A stretch of 64,000 bases of DNA from contig NC_070561.1 in assembly GCF_026914185.1 (NCBI RefSeq), positions 2,170,001 to 2,234,000 on the forward strand. Direction: 5' to 3'. The DNA is from Puccinia triticina (taxonomy: Eukaryota; Basidiomycota; Pucciniomycetes; Pucciniales; Pucciniaceae). Numbering within the stretch: the stretch's first letter is position 1; each line of letters opens with the position of its first letter. The translations under genes were made by a program, and so were the position numbers. The notes under the pieces are model-generated. The model saw only the letters and a list, made by a program, of their open reading frames with translations. It was not told the DNA's origin and did no database searches. This document shows positions 1-11,479 of the stretch, one piece after another.

Positions 1-1011
1 AACCTGGGGAATACATACTGGAAAACTGAAATGGAGAGTAATGAAGATTTAATCCAAAAGAACTGTTAGAGAGGAATTTAATTTTAGATAAGACACACCA
101 AAAATTCGCTGTTAAATATTTAATACATCCAAATGTTTCAAATTTACTACCCAAATCTTTGTGTTCAGACTTGAATTTATTTTAGAAAACAGATCCATCA
201 GGAATTTTGCTGAAGAGTTTTTTATCAGAATCCTCTCTTCCAAGATCATATATCAAGTTGATCTACATGCTTGATGTATTTCTTATGAAATTAGGGAACA
301 CACCGCTGTGCTGTACTCCCAATCAGGAAATGATCACCGGCACCCCATACACCACCTTTACCAGGCTCAGCACCATCAGCGGGTAGATATCCAAACACCA
401 GGTCTGTATCACCGGGGACCAACACCCTCAAATGAAACAATGCAACACAACTTTGTTTTAATTGCAAACCAAGTGCCACACAACAAACACAATGGAACCA
501 CATAAACAATTAACCAAAATCTATGCTCCACCGCATCAGGCAAGCCTTGAAATGCCATCCTTGATAATGTCCAAATTCACAACATTCACTGTCTCATTAG
601 TAGGGTTCCGCCAGTAAATTTAAAAGGTAAAAGAAATCATTGAATAATTAAAATTGCATGCAAGTGCTGAGAAAGCTCCCCTGGTATAAACCCATGATTA
701 ATCAAAATATATTATATAGTTTCAATAGAAGAAACCATTGTTTCTGCCAAGCAGTTGACAATTCATTGCAGTGTGGTTGTACATATGTTTTTAAAGAGTT
801 AAATTAATATATATGGTCAAGTTGCAGTTGGTATCAATATGATATCAGACCCTTTCCAACATGACTTCATAAAGATTCAGCATAACTTCAGCAAAAATTC
901 AGCACAAAATTACACATCACTTGGAGCCAAGTCCTTAAAGAGATCTTAAAGGGTTCCTAAAGAGAGGGGTGATGTCACTTGCACGCAAGTGCTGAGCAAA
1001 CATCCGTGGTG
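1..1011 (-). mobile_element. Partial CACTA-like element (CACCAC family), runs off the left edge
   Basis: The end at 1011 reads inward, on the minus strand, as CACCACGGATGTTTGCTCAG. This matches the left end of the complete element at 52216, and the similarity (AAGTGC palindrome, then TCTTTAGGAACC and the AAGATCTCTTT block) can be followed by eye to about position 700. The other end is not in the window. No transposase reading frame was recognised, so it is taken as non-autonomous. The superfamily is inferred from the 52216 copy, which has a 3-bp target duplication. Confidence 0.55.
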
Positions 1012-3195
1012 TGTCTCCACGCAGATATTTGAAGTTTCATGTCGTGCCTCTGTCTGTTAAATGCTTTATAGACTCTGTATGAATTGGTGCCCAAATGCGG
1101 AAAGCATGTACTCAGCAAGCCCACCAAGCTAGATATGTAGATAAACAAGCAGATGCGTACAGAAAAAAGTACTTTTCCAGGTCTGTAGGGGTCCATACCC
1201 ACCGAGACTGGCCATGTTGTTTGGCAGGATACGTGAGACAGATCGGGTGAAACGGGTTCAAGCGTTGCAGGATTCTCAACGATACACCAGCCTTGAAAAT
1301 TGACTTGGCCAGAGATGTTGGGATAAAACTTGAGATGTGTTTTGTCTGGCCAAATGGTTTGTTGGCCGCCCAGATCAACACCCAGCCACGTCTGCTAGTT
1401 GAGCAGGAGGGCTGCACACACCTTGCCTAGCAGCCAGCTGAAGACGCCCTGGATCAAGCTTGAGGAAAATTGATGGATGTGGAGGTCTAGGTGGTGATAG
1501 ACCACGTTTTCCTGGCTGCATTTCTTTGTGCCTTCTTGGCAGCTGTGGATGAAGGTTGCAAGTGCTTTCTAGTGTGTGTATGAAGTTGGAGATTGTTGTC
1601 AGCTGCGGGTGGTGCTGGTAATTGGGCAATAGTGCAATGAATATCAGTAGGTCCAGGATGTGTAACTGGTTTCTGGACCAGGATATGCACGTACTTGGTA
1701 ATTTTGAAGGGAGGAGTTTGTTCAGATGAAATATTCAAGCTTAGGGTCAATGGGTGTGACCCTGTGCAACCTGTGTAAGACTCAAAAGGTGTTGTGAGAC
1801 CCTTTTGCTGAATGGCGAAAGGTATGGATGAGGTGCAAAACTCTGCCTTTCTGGATATCAGAAAACAAGACCACCAAGCTAAGCTTGGCAGTTTTATTCA
1901 TGGATAAGGATATGTTTGGAGATGAAGAGTATAGTTGGATTTTATGGTGGAAAGTTCTAAGTGTCTAAGAAACAGATGAGATGTCTGAAATGGGCAGAAA
2001 ATACTGATGACTTGGTTGGGGCTTGAACCCAGGTCCGTGAGCAGAGGGTATATAAAGTGAGAAAGAGAAGGTCAAGGTTTGAAAGCTATTCTTCCACCAG
2101 GATTGGAACCCAGTACCTTCAGAGGCTTGTGAAAGGTTTGTGAAATCAACTATGAGTGTGAATTGCAAGTAACTGTGATACGTATGTGTAATAAATAACT
2201 GTGACAGGTGAATAGATAGATGATGGGAGCCAGATGGCATGAGGGAAGGAAACAACCAGCAGGCAGAGGCCTCCTTATATAGTAAACAAAGAGGGGGTTA
2301 CATGAGTGTCATATATATGCAATGTGAAAACAGCGGCCAACTTGTGGTTGAGTATAAGAAAAGGAAGAAAATAAAAGAAACAAAGTAATTCAATATGAAA
2401 TCTTCAATATCCTATGCACAGTATCCTAGAGCTGAATTGTGTGTGAAACCGGGTGTGAACTCATATGTGAAATGTCCTGGACTGGTGTGTGAAAGGTGGT
2501 TATTTATGTATCTTCTGATCCAGTAGAGATATGAGGGTGGTTTCAGTGGGTGACTAACGGTTATTTTGGCCGTAGATTCCATTTCTGACGTCTGTTTGTC
2601 TGTATCTTGAGGCTTTTAGAGGGTACTCATAAAAGTTTGAATTTTTCACCTGCAAAACACAGGAATAACGACTACACCGGGTACATAAAGCTGGATATTG
2701 TTGACTGAACCAATGGGAAGATGGTTGGGACTAGCCCTACTTAGGCCAACGGTTATATAATCTTCCCAGAGGTTATGTTGAGCTTCAAGTTTGAGGCATT
2801 GTAAGGTAAGGTATTGTAAAGTTAATTGATTGCTAGGTTATATGCAGTTTTACATACATTGTAACATGCATTGCAACATGACAGCTTGTAAAAGTACAGG
2901 TTACAGGTCACCAGGGTGTGAATTACAAGTTGTGATTTACAACCTGTTAGTTTACATTGTGTGGTTGGTGCCACATACCCCCACTTTACAATGGGGGGGC
3001 ATTGTAAAACATAGTTTGTAAAATTCACCCACCCTGTAAAAAATCCTACACATACAATTTTTGAAAAATTCAAAATCCTTCTTGATGGGGATGAAGACCC
3101 CCATCTTGGGCACACCCTGCCCAACCTTCTTATTGACTGGGTATTTGGGTGTATTTTATAGGATTTTTACAAAAAAAAAGGACCTCAGAAGCCCA
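1012..3195. other. Intergenic repeat-derived stretch, no gene recognised
   Basis: Frames here are short and show no recognisable protein family. It holds one LTR-like fragment (1774-1891) and a TTGTAA-rich low-complexity tract around 2800-3030. No RNA gene was found. Confidence 0.5.
1774..1891 (-). repeat. LTR-end-like repeat, copy 1 of 3
   Basis: On the minus strand this reads from GCCAAGCTTAGCTTGGTGG through CCATTCAGCAAAAGGGT to GAGTCTTACA. The same ordered blocks occur on the plus strand at 10244 and 56577. The three copies share an abrupt end (GAGTCTTACA or close) while the flanks differ, as expected for the 3' end of a solo or truncated LTR. No internal gag/pol frame is adjacent, and the 5' boundary is not resolved. 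Confidence 0.45.
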
Positions 3196-3330
3196 ACTGT
3201 GACACGCAAGCATGCGCGTTTTAGACACAAGCCTCTCCCGCACTTCGTGCGGTTGACAGAGAGGCTGTACCAAGCTTAACTAAGTCTCTCCGAGGAGGCG
3301 CAAAGCGCCTCCAAAGGAGAGGCTTACCTC
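3196..3330. repeat. Short palindromic GC-rich repeat, copy 1 of 3
   Basis: Compact stem-forming repeat with GGAGGCG / CGCCTCC, GAGAGGCTT and AAGCCTCTC motifs around CTTAACTAAG. Related copies lie at 3836-3912 and 61190-61255. No coding frame fits it. Confidence 0.45.
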
Positions 3331-3835
3331 TAAAGTCCCACCATTGGCCCTACAGACTCGAGAATTTATGGCAAAAAAACACCTATTTCCTTTTCAAAAT
3401 GTTTTTAAAAATGTAGTTTTTAGTTTAAAAAAAATCTGATTAGACAGACTTGTAGTCTGCAATCTCAGCTTCCATTTCACCATTTTTACCCAACTGGCCC
3501 CCATGATTACTAGCCCACTCCTCCTGCCCTGGAGTGGTTCTGGAGTGGTGATCCAGCCGTTTTTGGGCTCAAAATATGAAATTCCCTGAGCCCGCGCGGT
3601 CTCGAAGGGGGGGATTGGTCACATAAATCTGCCATGTAAAAAAATTTACAGGACGTTTCTTGCCAGGGGGGATGGATATGGGGGAGTTTGAAGTGGGCAA
3701 AAATAAGCCAAGAAGCTTGCCATTCCAATGGTGCAAAGGGCGCGGGATGAATCAAGAGGAAACAGGGAGGTATTGGGGAAAATGGGGGAGCGTAGGGTCC
3801 TCCCTGCCATTTGTCTCGATCCTGTAGGGCGAGAC

Positions 3836-3912
3836 ATGCGACTTTAGAGGCAAGTCCCTCCTTCGGAGGTCGCTACGCTCCCCCGAGGAGGGGACGCTTG
3901 TGTTAAGTTCGA
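3836..3912. repeat. Short palindromic GC-rich repeat, copy 2 of 3
   Basis: Contains AAGTCCCTCC, an internal GGAGGTCG...CCCCGAGGAGG hairpin and TTGTGTTAAGTTCG. The reverse complement shares GAACTTAACACAAG with the copy at 61190. Confidence 0.45.
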
Positions 3913-4135
3913 GGCTGTACACGCTCGGTGTTGATGGTGATCGTGGATGAGGGTGAACATTCACAGGGTAGGGCCAGGCCCTTGAAACCGGTTGAGGGAA
4001 TCATCCAGCCTCATCCACCTCATCATTGTCTTGCCCGGAAAGTTGAGCGAATATTCCATGAGCACCGAGACAGAGCGTAACCGGCGTGAGCTTGTCCTTG
4101 AGTCACGAGTGCTGGACGGAGCCAGCATCCAAAAG

Positions 4136-4145
4136 ATATTTAAAG
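4136..4145 (+). promoter_or_regulatory. TATA-like box upstream of the glycine-rich secreted protein gene
   Basis: ATATTTAAAG lies about 110 nt before the ATG at 4254, a plausible core promoter position for a fungal gene with a short 5' leader. Assigned by motif and position only. Confidence 0.4.
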
Positions 4146-4253
4146 AGCCGTTTGGAAGCCCACCATAGCTCACCATCCTCCCAGATTCCAATCAACTCAT
4201 ATCATCCGCATCCGCCCACAAACCCCAAAACTTTCTACAAACCCACCAAAAAC

Positions 4254-4628
4254 ATGCACTGCTTCTTCCTCGCCGCTTTCTTCCTTGCCCTCATCCAGAG
4301 CGCCCTTGCGATCCCCAGCCTTGCTACACGAGCCGAGGTCCAAACAACCCAGAACAAAGGCCAGTCGAAATCCGAGTGCTTCGGCTTGTACTCCATCGGG
4401 TGCGGGATGTCGCCCTTTTACAACCCTCTCTGGAATTACGGTCTTGGCTATGGTGCAAATATCTTTGGAAGTGGCTGGCTCAATGGCGGCTACGGTGTCG
4501 GATACCCAGGACTCCTGATGGGCGGCGGATTGGGAGGCGGATTGGGAGTTGGTGTGGGACTGGGAGCCGGGCTCTTCAAGAAGGATGTTTCAGATTCTAT
4601 TAACACTCAGAACAACTCGGTTCGTTGA
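4254..4628 (+). CDS. Small glycine-rich secreted protein (124 aa), function unknown
   Basis: Single exon. The ATG at 4254 is chosen because a textbook signal peptide starts there: basic/polar start, hydrophobic core, cleavage expected after about residue 19 (QSALA). An in-frame ATG at 4086 would bury this in a longer N-terminus. The mature part has a possible Kex2-like LATR site, two cysteines (SECFGLYSIGCGM) and a C-terminal half rich in GYG, GLGGGLG and GVGVGLGAG runs, ending KKDVSDS. Glycine-rich secreted proteins occur as wall components and as effector candidates in plant pathogens. Which applies cannot be decided here, and no enzymatic motif is visible. Confidence 0.7.
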   Translation: MHCFFLAAFFLALIQSALAIPSLATRAEVQTTQNKGQSKSECFGLYSIGCGMSPFYNPLWNYGLGYGANIFGSGWLNGGYGVGYPGLLMGGGLGGGLGVGVGLGAGLFKKDVSDSINTQNNSVR

Positions 4629-5494
4629 AGTGTCAACCCTTCCTGCACTCTCCATGAACACCAGAAAATAACAACTGACGCAAGTACTTCTTGTCATTCC
4701 TATCCAGGCATGAGAATTGCAAGGCAGTCGTAAATAGGCCAGCCCAATCAGATAAACACGTCGTAATATCCCCGGTCACCGAGCTCCTTGGCTTTTCCTT
4801 AATGTTCTTGTTCTATTTTATAATCTTGGTAATCTTTTGTCCAAGTCCAAACACCTTGGATTTTTCCTCACTCAAGAATTGAAACCAAACTGTAATATGT
4901 GTAGTATATTTTGTGATCAGTTTCATCTAATTCTCTTCTAGGGGCCGTCGATTTACCTATGCTTATATGCCACTTATGTTATGTATGAATCCTTGAGGAG
5001 TCGAAGTACATATTTACCTGTTGTTTGAGCGAAGATGCGACCGTTCTTGTGCCAGCTAGGTCTCGGCTTTTCTACATAGTGTTTAGAACCGAGAAAAGCT
5101 GTTGGAAGTGATCAAATGATTCGGTGGCTCTAGGATGTCCTCAGCGCTACTTTGGATGGGCACATCCAAGAATTAATGAAAGCAAATTGCCCCATCCAAT
5201 CTATAATCGCTATTGTACTTAACATTAGGAGATAGGCGATCGATTCTGAAGATTGCCAGACAAGATAAGGAAGCCTTCATCTTTCACTTGCCTCAACAAG
5301 AACGCATGGCAAGTTCCTCCGAAGTACAGCGCTTTGCACATCTTGAGCCTGTTTCTTGTGTGCGCTCCACTCTCTCACGACATTGTCATGTTTGCTCGAA
5401 AGTTGCCTGTCGGCACATTGGCAGCCCTATGACTTGATCCTGATCCATCGATCATAGGTCTCCCTGCGTGTAAGTCATTGCTTTTTCGAGGGGG
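4629..5494. other. Intergenic stretch, no gene recognised
   Basis: The 3' flank of the secreted protein gene and the promoter region of the Ytp1-like gene. Short frames only; no RNA gene or repeat family was recognised. Confidence 0.5.
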
Positions 5495-5505
5495 TATATA
5501 TAAGG
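5495..5505 (+). promoter_or_regulatory. TATA box of the Ytp1-like gene
   Basis: TATATATAAGG ends 77 nt before the ATG at 5583. Strong TATA match at a typical distance. Confidence 0.5.
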
Positions 5506-5582
5506 ACACAGCAAGACTGACCCCATCGCCCACTTGGTTCTGCCTCTTCTTGACTTTTTTCAAGCGTCGGATCTACACCGAA

Positions 5583-7396
5583 ATGAACCGGAGCACTCCA
5601 AAGAACGCCGGCCTCTTCCCTCTGTTTCTCGCCGCCCAGCTCGTTGCCGGTCACAATGGTCATTCCTCAGAGCCACCAACCCCACCGGGAAGTCTGCCGA
5701 TAGTAAGCGGTTCGATCATTCGAGAAGCCACAACAGGGAAGCTAATTGGGGAACTTTCATTTTCAACAGAGGCCCCCAGCGCTAGTGGTCGTCCACATCT
5801 TTCTTCAGCTGCTCACATGGGGGTTTCTCCTGCCCATCGGCGTCATCCTCGGCCTTGCACGCTCCCGGCTCCATGCGCCCGTCCAGGCTATTGCAGGCCT
5901 GCTCCTCTCCCTCCCCGCAACGACGCTCCCTCATCTGGCCGCACGCCATCCTTACCCACCCACCCTACACGCCACCCTCGGTTCCGCCCTCTTCTTGCTC
6001 TTGCTCGCTCAGATCATTCAAGGCTTGTTCCTCAAATCTCATCGACTCGAACCTTCCACTTTCAGATCCACTATCCAACTCACTCATTCGATCATCGGTA
6101 AATCTTTCTTTCTTCTCTCTTGGATACAGATCTTACTCGGTGTTGTGGGCCTCCTTTTCCTTGTCACCATCCTCTCGCTCGTCCTCTCCAAAACAAATCC
6201 CAGACTCTGAGGCTTATTTTTATTTCCTAATCTTTTTGGGTATTGCGTTAGGTGGCTAGCTTAAGCTTTTGCTACGGCGATCATCTGGGACAATGTATAG
6301 CACATATGATTGTAAGTGTCTGGATCTTCTTGTCAAGTATGTCTTATGTTTTTGTTTGGAGACCGCTCATCTTTCTTGCGTGCATGAATATATTATTGGT
6401 AGATGGGATCAGCTTTTGTCGGCTATGGCGTCGTAATGCTCAGCATGTTGGAGTTTGGAAGACCCTGGTTACGGTTCCGTAAGATCAGTCAAGAGTATTT
6501 GGATTGCTGTGTGATTACGGCTTGGGGAGTCGTGAATACGTTCACGTAAGAGCAATCTTCATGCTATTGCGATTTTTGCGAAACAATTGTTTGCTAACTG
6601 ACAAGGAAAGAAACAATCCATAGGGAACATGGTGTATTCTTTTCGGCGGGGCCACATTGGTCACACAAAGACCTGCAGCATACATTTCTGGGAGTGATTT
6701 GGGCAAGTGCGGGCGGGCTAGGGATCTATCTATCACGGGGCGGCCGACGCTCGGTGATCTCTGGGCTAGTGATCATCATCACCGGCTGGGCGTTCCAGTC
6801 GCACCAGCAATCGCTGGAGCTCTCCACCCGGGTCCATGGCGCCTTCGGGGTCACCCTAATGGCTGCCGGACTCGTTAAGATCATCACCGTCGTCCGGCAC
6901 TCTTCATCCGTCCCCAATGCCCAGCCTGAGCCCGGACTAGACGCGCTTGATCATCTCACGCCGCTCCTCCTGACCATCAGCGGGTACGTCCACTCTGCGA
7001 AAAAAACATGGTCTTTTCAAAACATGATCAGTTGACGTTTGATTTGGCTTTTCAAGGGTCATGTTCATGTCAGCCACAGAGGAACAACTGATTTTGATCT
7101 CTCGGATTGGCGTCGACCATGCGACCTATGTTCTCGGCCAAGTGTCGATCGGTTGTCTACTTTATCTGTACATCAACCTGCTCATCCACTTCTACCGACG
7201 ATTTACCAGCGCCAAGTCGTCCATCTTGGACCCAGCCCACGCCCAGCTCGTTGGTGGTCCGGTCAGTCATAAACAGGCTTCTCTCGACGGTCAGTATGAG
7301 CGTCTGTCAATGGAAAACTTGCTCTCTCGTCAGCTAGAACGCCCCCATCGGGAATCATCATCTTCTTCCTTCGACGATAATGATGATCACATGTAA
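5583..7396 (+). CDS. Ytp1-like / DUF2427 multi-pass membrane protein (465 aa)
   Basis: Six exons: 5583-5702, 5770-6144, 6252-6311, 6403-6545, 6624-6983, 7057-7396. All introns are GT-AG and all phases close. The N-terminus carries a signal-like segment followed by a short Gly/His/Pro stretch. The first domain resembles DUF2427: His in a membrane helix (VVVHIFLQLLTWGFLLPIG), then WIQILLGVVAS and GQCIAHMIMGSAF. The C-terminal half resembles Ytp1: HSHKDLQHTFLGVIWASAG type motif (here HWSHKDLQH), then IIITGWAFQSHQQSLELS and VHGAFGVTLMAAGLVKII. Repeated histidines within helices recall cytochrome b561-like proteins, but haem binding is not demonstrated. The tail is Ser/Asp-rich and hydrophilic. 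Function is unknown even in yeast. The family call is firm; the role is open. Confidence 0.85.
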
Positions 7397-7883
7397 TATC
7401 ACTGTTACTGTTAGTCAATCATATTTTCCACCCCATCATGCTCAACGCATCCTTGCCATAGACACTGCCATCCTTCTTGTCTTAGATTATTTGCTTTGTT
7501 GTCCTTTGATTATGCACTGCACACTTGTCTGCTTTGATTGCGGCAAGACTAGATATCTTCCTCATTTTTGTTTGTCCATCTTCCTGTTTTGGTTTTCAAA
7601 GGGGGCAGGTGGCTCTGAATAAAATATTACCAAGCCTTAGGATTCCTAAAAGTATTGTGGGAAAGCTTGTGAAAGACTTTCTCTTTACACCCTCACCTTG
7701 AATACATGAAAAAACCTGTCATCATCCATACCCCCCTTTGTTGAACCTCTTGTGCAGAAGATGCTTTGTATTTGAGAGTTACAGATATTTTTTCTTGAGT
7801 TATTATGTTAAAATTTGTGAAGAACCTCTCCATCTTTTTCACAACCATCTCAATGATCAAGATAAAAGAAGCCAACTTGATAA

Positions 7884-8046
7884 TTATGGTGTTCAAAATT
7901 GCACATGTCACGGTTTACATAAAATCATAAAGCCAATTTTGGCTGGGAGATGTGAGCATGCATAAAACTTAAAGTGTCATCTCCCAGCCAAAATTGCAGT
8001 TTATGATTTTATGTAAAAAAATCTTATGCAATTTTGAACACCATAA
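7884..8046. mobile_element. Foldback MITE, TTATGGTGTTCAAA family (copy 1)
   Basis: 163-bp imperfect palindrome. The left end TTATGGTGTTCAAAATTGCA pairs with the right end TGCAATTTTGAACACCATAA, and the inner arm CCAATTTTGGCTGGGAGATG pairs with CATCTCCCAGCCAAAATTG. A second member lies at 38836-39016 with the same termini. No coding capacity; superfamily not assigned. Confidence 0.65.
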
Positions 8047-10241
8047 ATGACTTACAGTTGGGACACAAGCATAACGTAAGAAAAGAAAAATTAAAGTAAA
8101 CATTGTCAAACTTCCCAGACAGGAGATAAGAGCTTGAAAGGGATGCTTTATATGCTGTAAGCTAAGAGGAAAAGGTGCTAATGCTTCCCTTCTATTTAAT
8201 TAAGCACAGGGAGACAATTTGATTAAGGTATAATGAAGAAAAACAGGATTGATTACTGATACTAGAACCAGAACTAATGTGAACAAGAGTTAGATACTAT
8301 TTGTAGATAACAAGGTTGATGATAAGAAAAGAAAAGAAAAGAAAAAGCATACCAAAATAAGATGAAGATTTGGGTGGAAAGAGAACAGACAAACTAAAGA
8401 GTATCAGATCAAATAAGGAGAAGTAGTAGACACTGTGAGCGGAGAAAAAAAATGTTGATAAACAGTATTGTCGAGGAAGTGATTGAAGTTGGTGACATTT
8501 GAGTTTGATTGCCCCCCCCATAAAATTGGGAAAACACAATTGATGTATTTAGTGAGAGGATGGGAGCAACAAACATGATTACATATGTGGTTGATGAAGT
8601 GGCAATCTGATGTTGCTGAGGAGTGATGCAAGGAAGAAAAAGAGAAGGGGGTGTCAAATGGATATCTTGAGGAAGGGAATGATTGAATATTTTTGAAGAT
8701 AGAGATCAAGTGGAGCAAAGGCCAAGAAGCAGAGGCTAAAGGGTGTTATGGGCTGTGGTGTGGGCTCTGCAGCACAGGCTTCCATGTACATAGCTTACAC
8801 GTACATATCACAGATGGCACTCTCAAGGTTCAAGAGCCTGGAGATCAAATGGGATGTCTGAAATCAAAGAATTCAGCTTGCTGAATGGCTATACATTCAA
8901 AGAGCATTGAGTACCTTTGAAAATTGCAAGTTAGAAGCCCTTTTTTGGTGACCTGCATTTGGGAATGATGCAGGGAAATGTTGGATTGTTGCAAGCTGCA
9001 CTTGGATACATGGCCAAATGTGGAATAGTTGGTCAGGTTGTGCAATGGCATTTGCCTGTCTCCAGGGGCAAAGGTTGTGGCACCTCCAATGTAAAAGGGA
9101 GCCAATGTTGGGGTAATAATCCAGCAAGGCCGCTGGGAGGTATTGATTGGATATGCCATGATTTTTGTTCTCCCAGACCGTGTCCATTAAAAATCCTTGA
9201 ATTCTGTTCATAACGGTTTTTTGCACAGCATTTCCATTCCCTACAGTGGGGAAATGCTGCGTGAAAAAAGTTTTTTTCAGCATAATTAAGGATCTTTAAT
9301 TATGATACTTACGTAAATTGCAGTTGCCCGCCATCCAACTGCACCCATAGTGTAGTGAGTAGTAGTGCATGTTGTGGTATTTATTCCTGTGTTTCTATGC
9401 AGAAAAATGTAAGAAAAATCTTTTTCTTATTTTCACATGAAAGATATTTCAAAATTAACCCCAGAAATGGAATTTCCACACAAAATCACCTGTAGTCACC
9501 CACTGGAATGACCCCTCTATCTCCACCGGTTTAGGAGTTACATGGATTTCAACCTGTCACTGGGAATTTTTCTCTTGCTTATTGTTCTTCAAGCTGAATT
9601 TGAATTACATATGCATAATGAATATGCATACTTTTGCTTTTATTTATAATACTCTGCATGGACCCATGGTTGTACCCTTTCTGTTGTAGGTAGCACCCTG
9701 TTTCTTTAGGGTAGGTCCCTTTGAGGCTGTGCTCCTGTCAAACTATATATTGTAGGGATGTGCCCCATTAGCTATTTAGCCCACCAAATCCTGTTCCCCT
9801 GGAGCTCAAATCCCTCACCCATGGGTACAAAAGGAAGCCTCTCTCCAGGCATTTGTTCTCCATACTGGCAATTTCACCCACATCACACCATATCACTCAA
9901 CATCACACCAAACTATATAATACCTACAATTTTATATTATTACCCTCACAAGTGCAATACAAATTCTAACACATTTTTCTTGTCATCAATATAACAAGTG
10001 ACTAGTGCCAGTACCCTGTCCTTGGTTCCAATACTGGCTGAAGCATAGTGCTCCCACACCCTTCACACCTCACCTGACGGGTTCCATCCCCACTCTTTTC
10101 ATTGATAACAATACCTCACCCAACCTCAGTTCAATTCCCCCTCTTCACATCTTCATCACCAACACTGATTAATCCTCTATACATCACACATATTGATTGG
10201 ACAACTTCATCCTGAACCAACCAATCCTATCACGTGATTGA

Positions 10242-10243
<2 letters not shown>

Positions 10244-10273
<30 letters not shown>

Positions 10274-10362
10274 AACTGGTAGTTAGAAAGGCAGAGCTTG
10301 CAACTCCACCATCCCCTTCTCCATTCAGCAAAAGGGTTTCACAACCACTTTTGAGTCTTACA
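10244..10362 (+). repeat. LTR-end-like repeat, copy 2 of 3
   Basis: Starts CTTGCCAAGCTTACCTTGG and ends TTGAGTCTTACA. Colinear with copies at 1774 (inverted) and 56577. The bases right after the end begin TGGTA two bases later, which faintly resembles a primer-binding site but is not convincing. Confidence 0.45.
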
Positions 10363-11479
10363 ACATGGTAATTATTGGTAGTGCATAAATATTCTAGGTA
10401 TTCACAGAGTTTCATGAGGTTACAACTTATTAGATTGGTTTGAACACAAACCACAAGAATCTACAAGAAAAATCTGTTAGCACTATTTCCCTCTTCACCT
10501 GCCTTCACCCAGTTGTTCCACAAACACTTAACAAATTTTCCGTAATGGCGCTGATTTCACAGTCTCTTCTTTAGTGCTATCAAATGTTCCATATGTGGGA
10601 CATATTCAAATTTCAACTTTTCTTCCCTGGAAAAAAATGATACTGATGGAATATGTATCTAAATCTGGGTTCAGCTGAAAAAGAATTGATTTCTGCAGGC
10701 ATCCAAAACCCATATTTCCCTAGATTTACATATGGAGTCTTAGTTGGGGATCTCCAGGGTCCCAACCTCTTCAACTACAAGACATCCACTTTGACCCGGA
10801 GGGATTCCACTCTGTTGAGAATTCTGCAACTTTTCAAACAAATTAAGTAGATTTCAATTGAAACATTTGAGACTGGCCAGACCAAAATGAGCAGCGGTGA
10901 GGATAAAACCCTTCAAGTGCAGTGTATAGCTGCCTTGAAATCTAGTAGTCATAAATTCAGCACATAACCACCAAGCTCAAGAATATGAATTCGTTCCACA
11001 GTGATAGTGGAAAAAACTGATGGATTCTAAACTGTTTTCAATGTGTGCATGATTTCATTGTACTCTGTAACCACAATAACATGACTATATCCTTGCAAGT
11101 CTTGGCATTGCTCAGAGTCCCTCCTGCTGGGAGCTTGCTTCACTAGTTCACAGAGTAGATCTTGGGCAATTTAGCCTCCAATAGGGTTTTCCCTGCTGCT
11201 TCATCACATTTATCTCAGTTGCAACGGAAATGACATCATCAGCTCTTGCGATGGTACAATAGGATCTCCAACACCTGGGATAAATGTCCCAGACAATACA
11301 TGTTGCAAGGATATAAATGGACAGTCAGGGTTAGGTATTCACACACAAATTAGTTAGTGAGATGAGAAACTCCATTCGTGTTTGGCTGGGCTTGCGCGTC
11401 GATGTTCAAGGGAAAAAACCAAGCAGGGCCTCTTGGGGGATAAATTTCACATATACTTGATGTCAACCTAAATAGACCT

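Larger units (their letters stand above)
7397..11479. other. Intergenic repeat region
   Basis: Contains an inverted-repeat element (7884-8046), a short AAAAG microsatellite near 8325-8345 and an LTR-like end (10244-10362). The rest is AT-rich with only short frames lacking family features. Confidence 0.5.

Noticed and set aside
2025..2125. Two B-box-like words (GGCTTGAACCC, GGATTGGAACCC)
   Set aside because: No matching A-box or cloverleaf on either strand.
4086..4253. In-frame upstream ATG extending the glycine-rich protein by 56 residues
   Set aside because: It would overlap the TATA-like box and hide the signal peptide that starts exactly at 4254.
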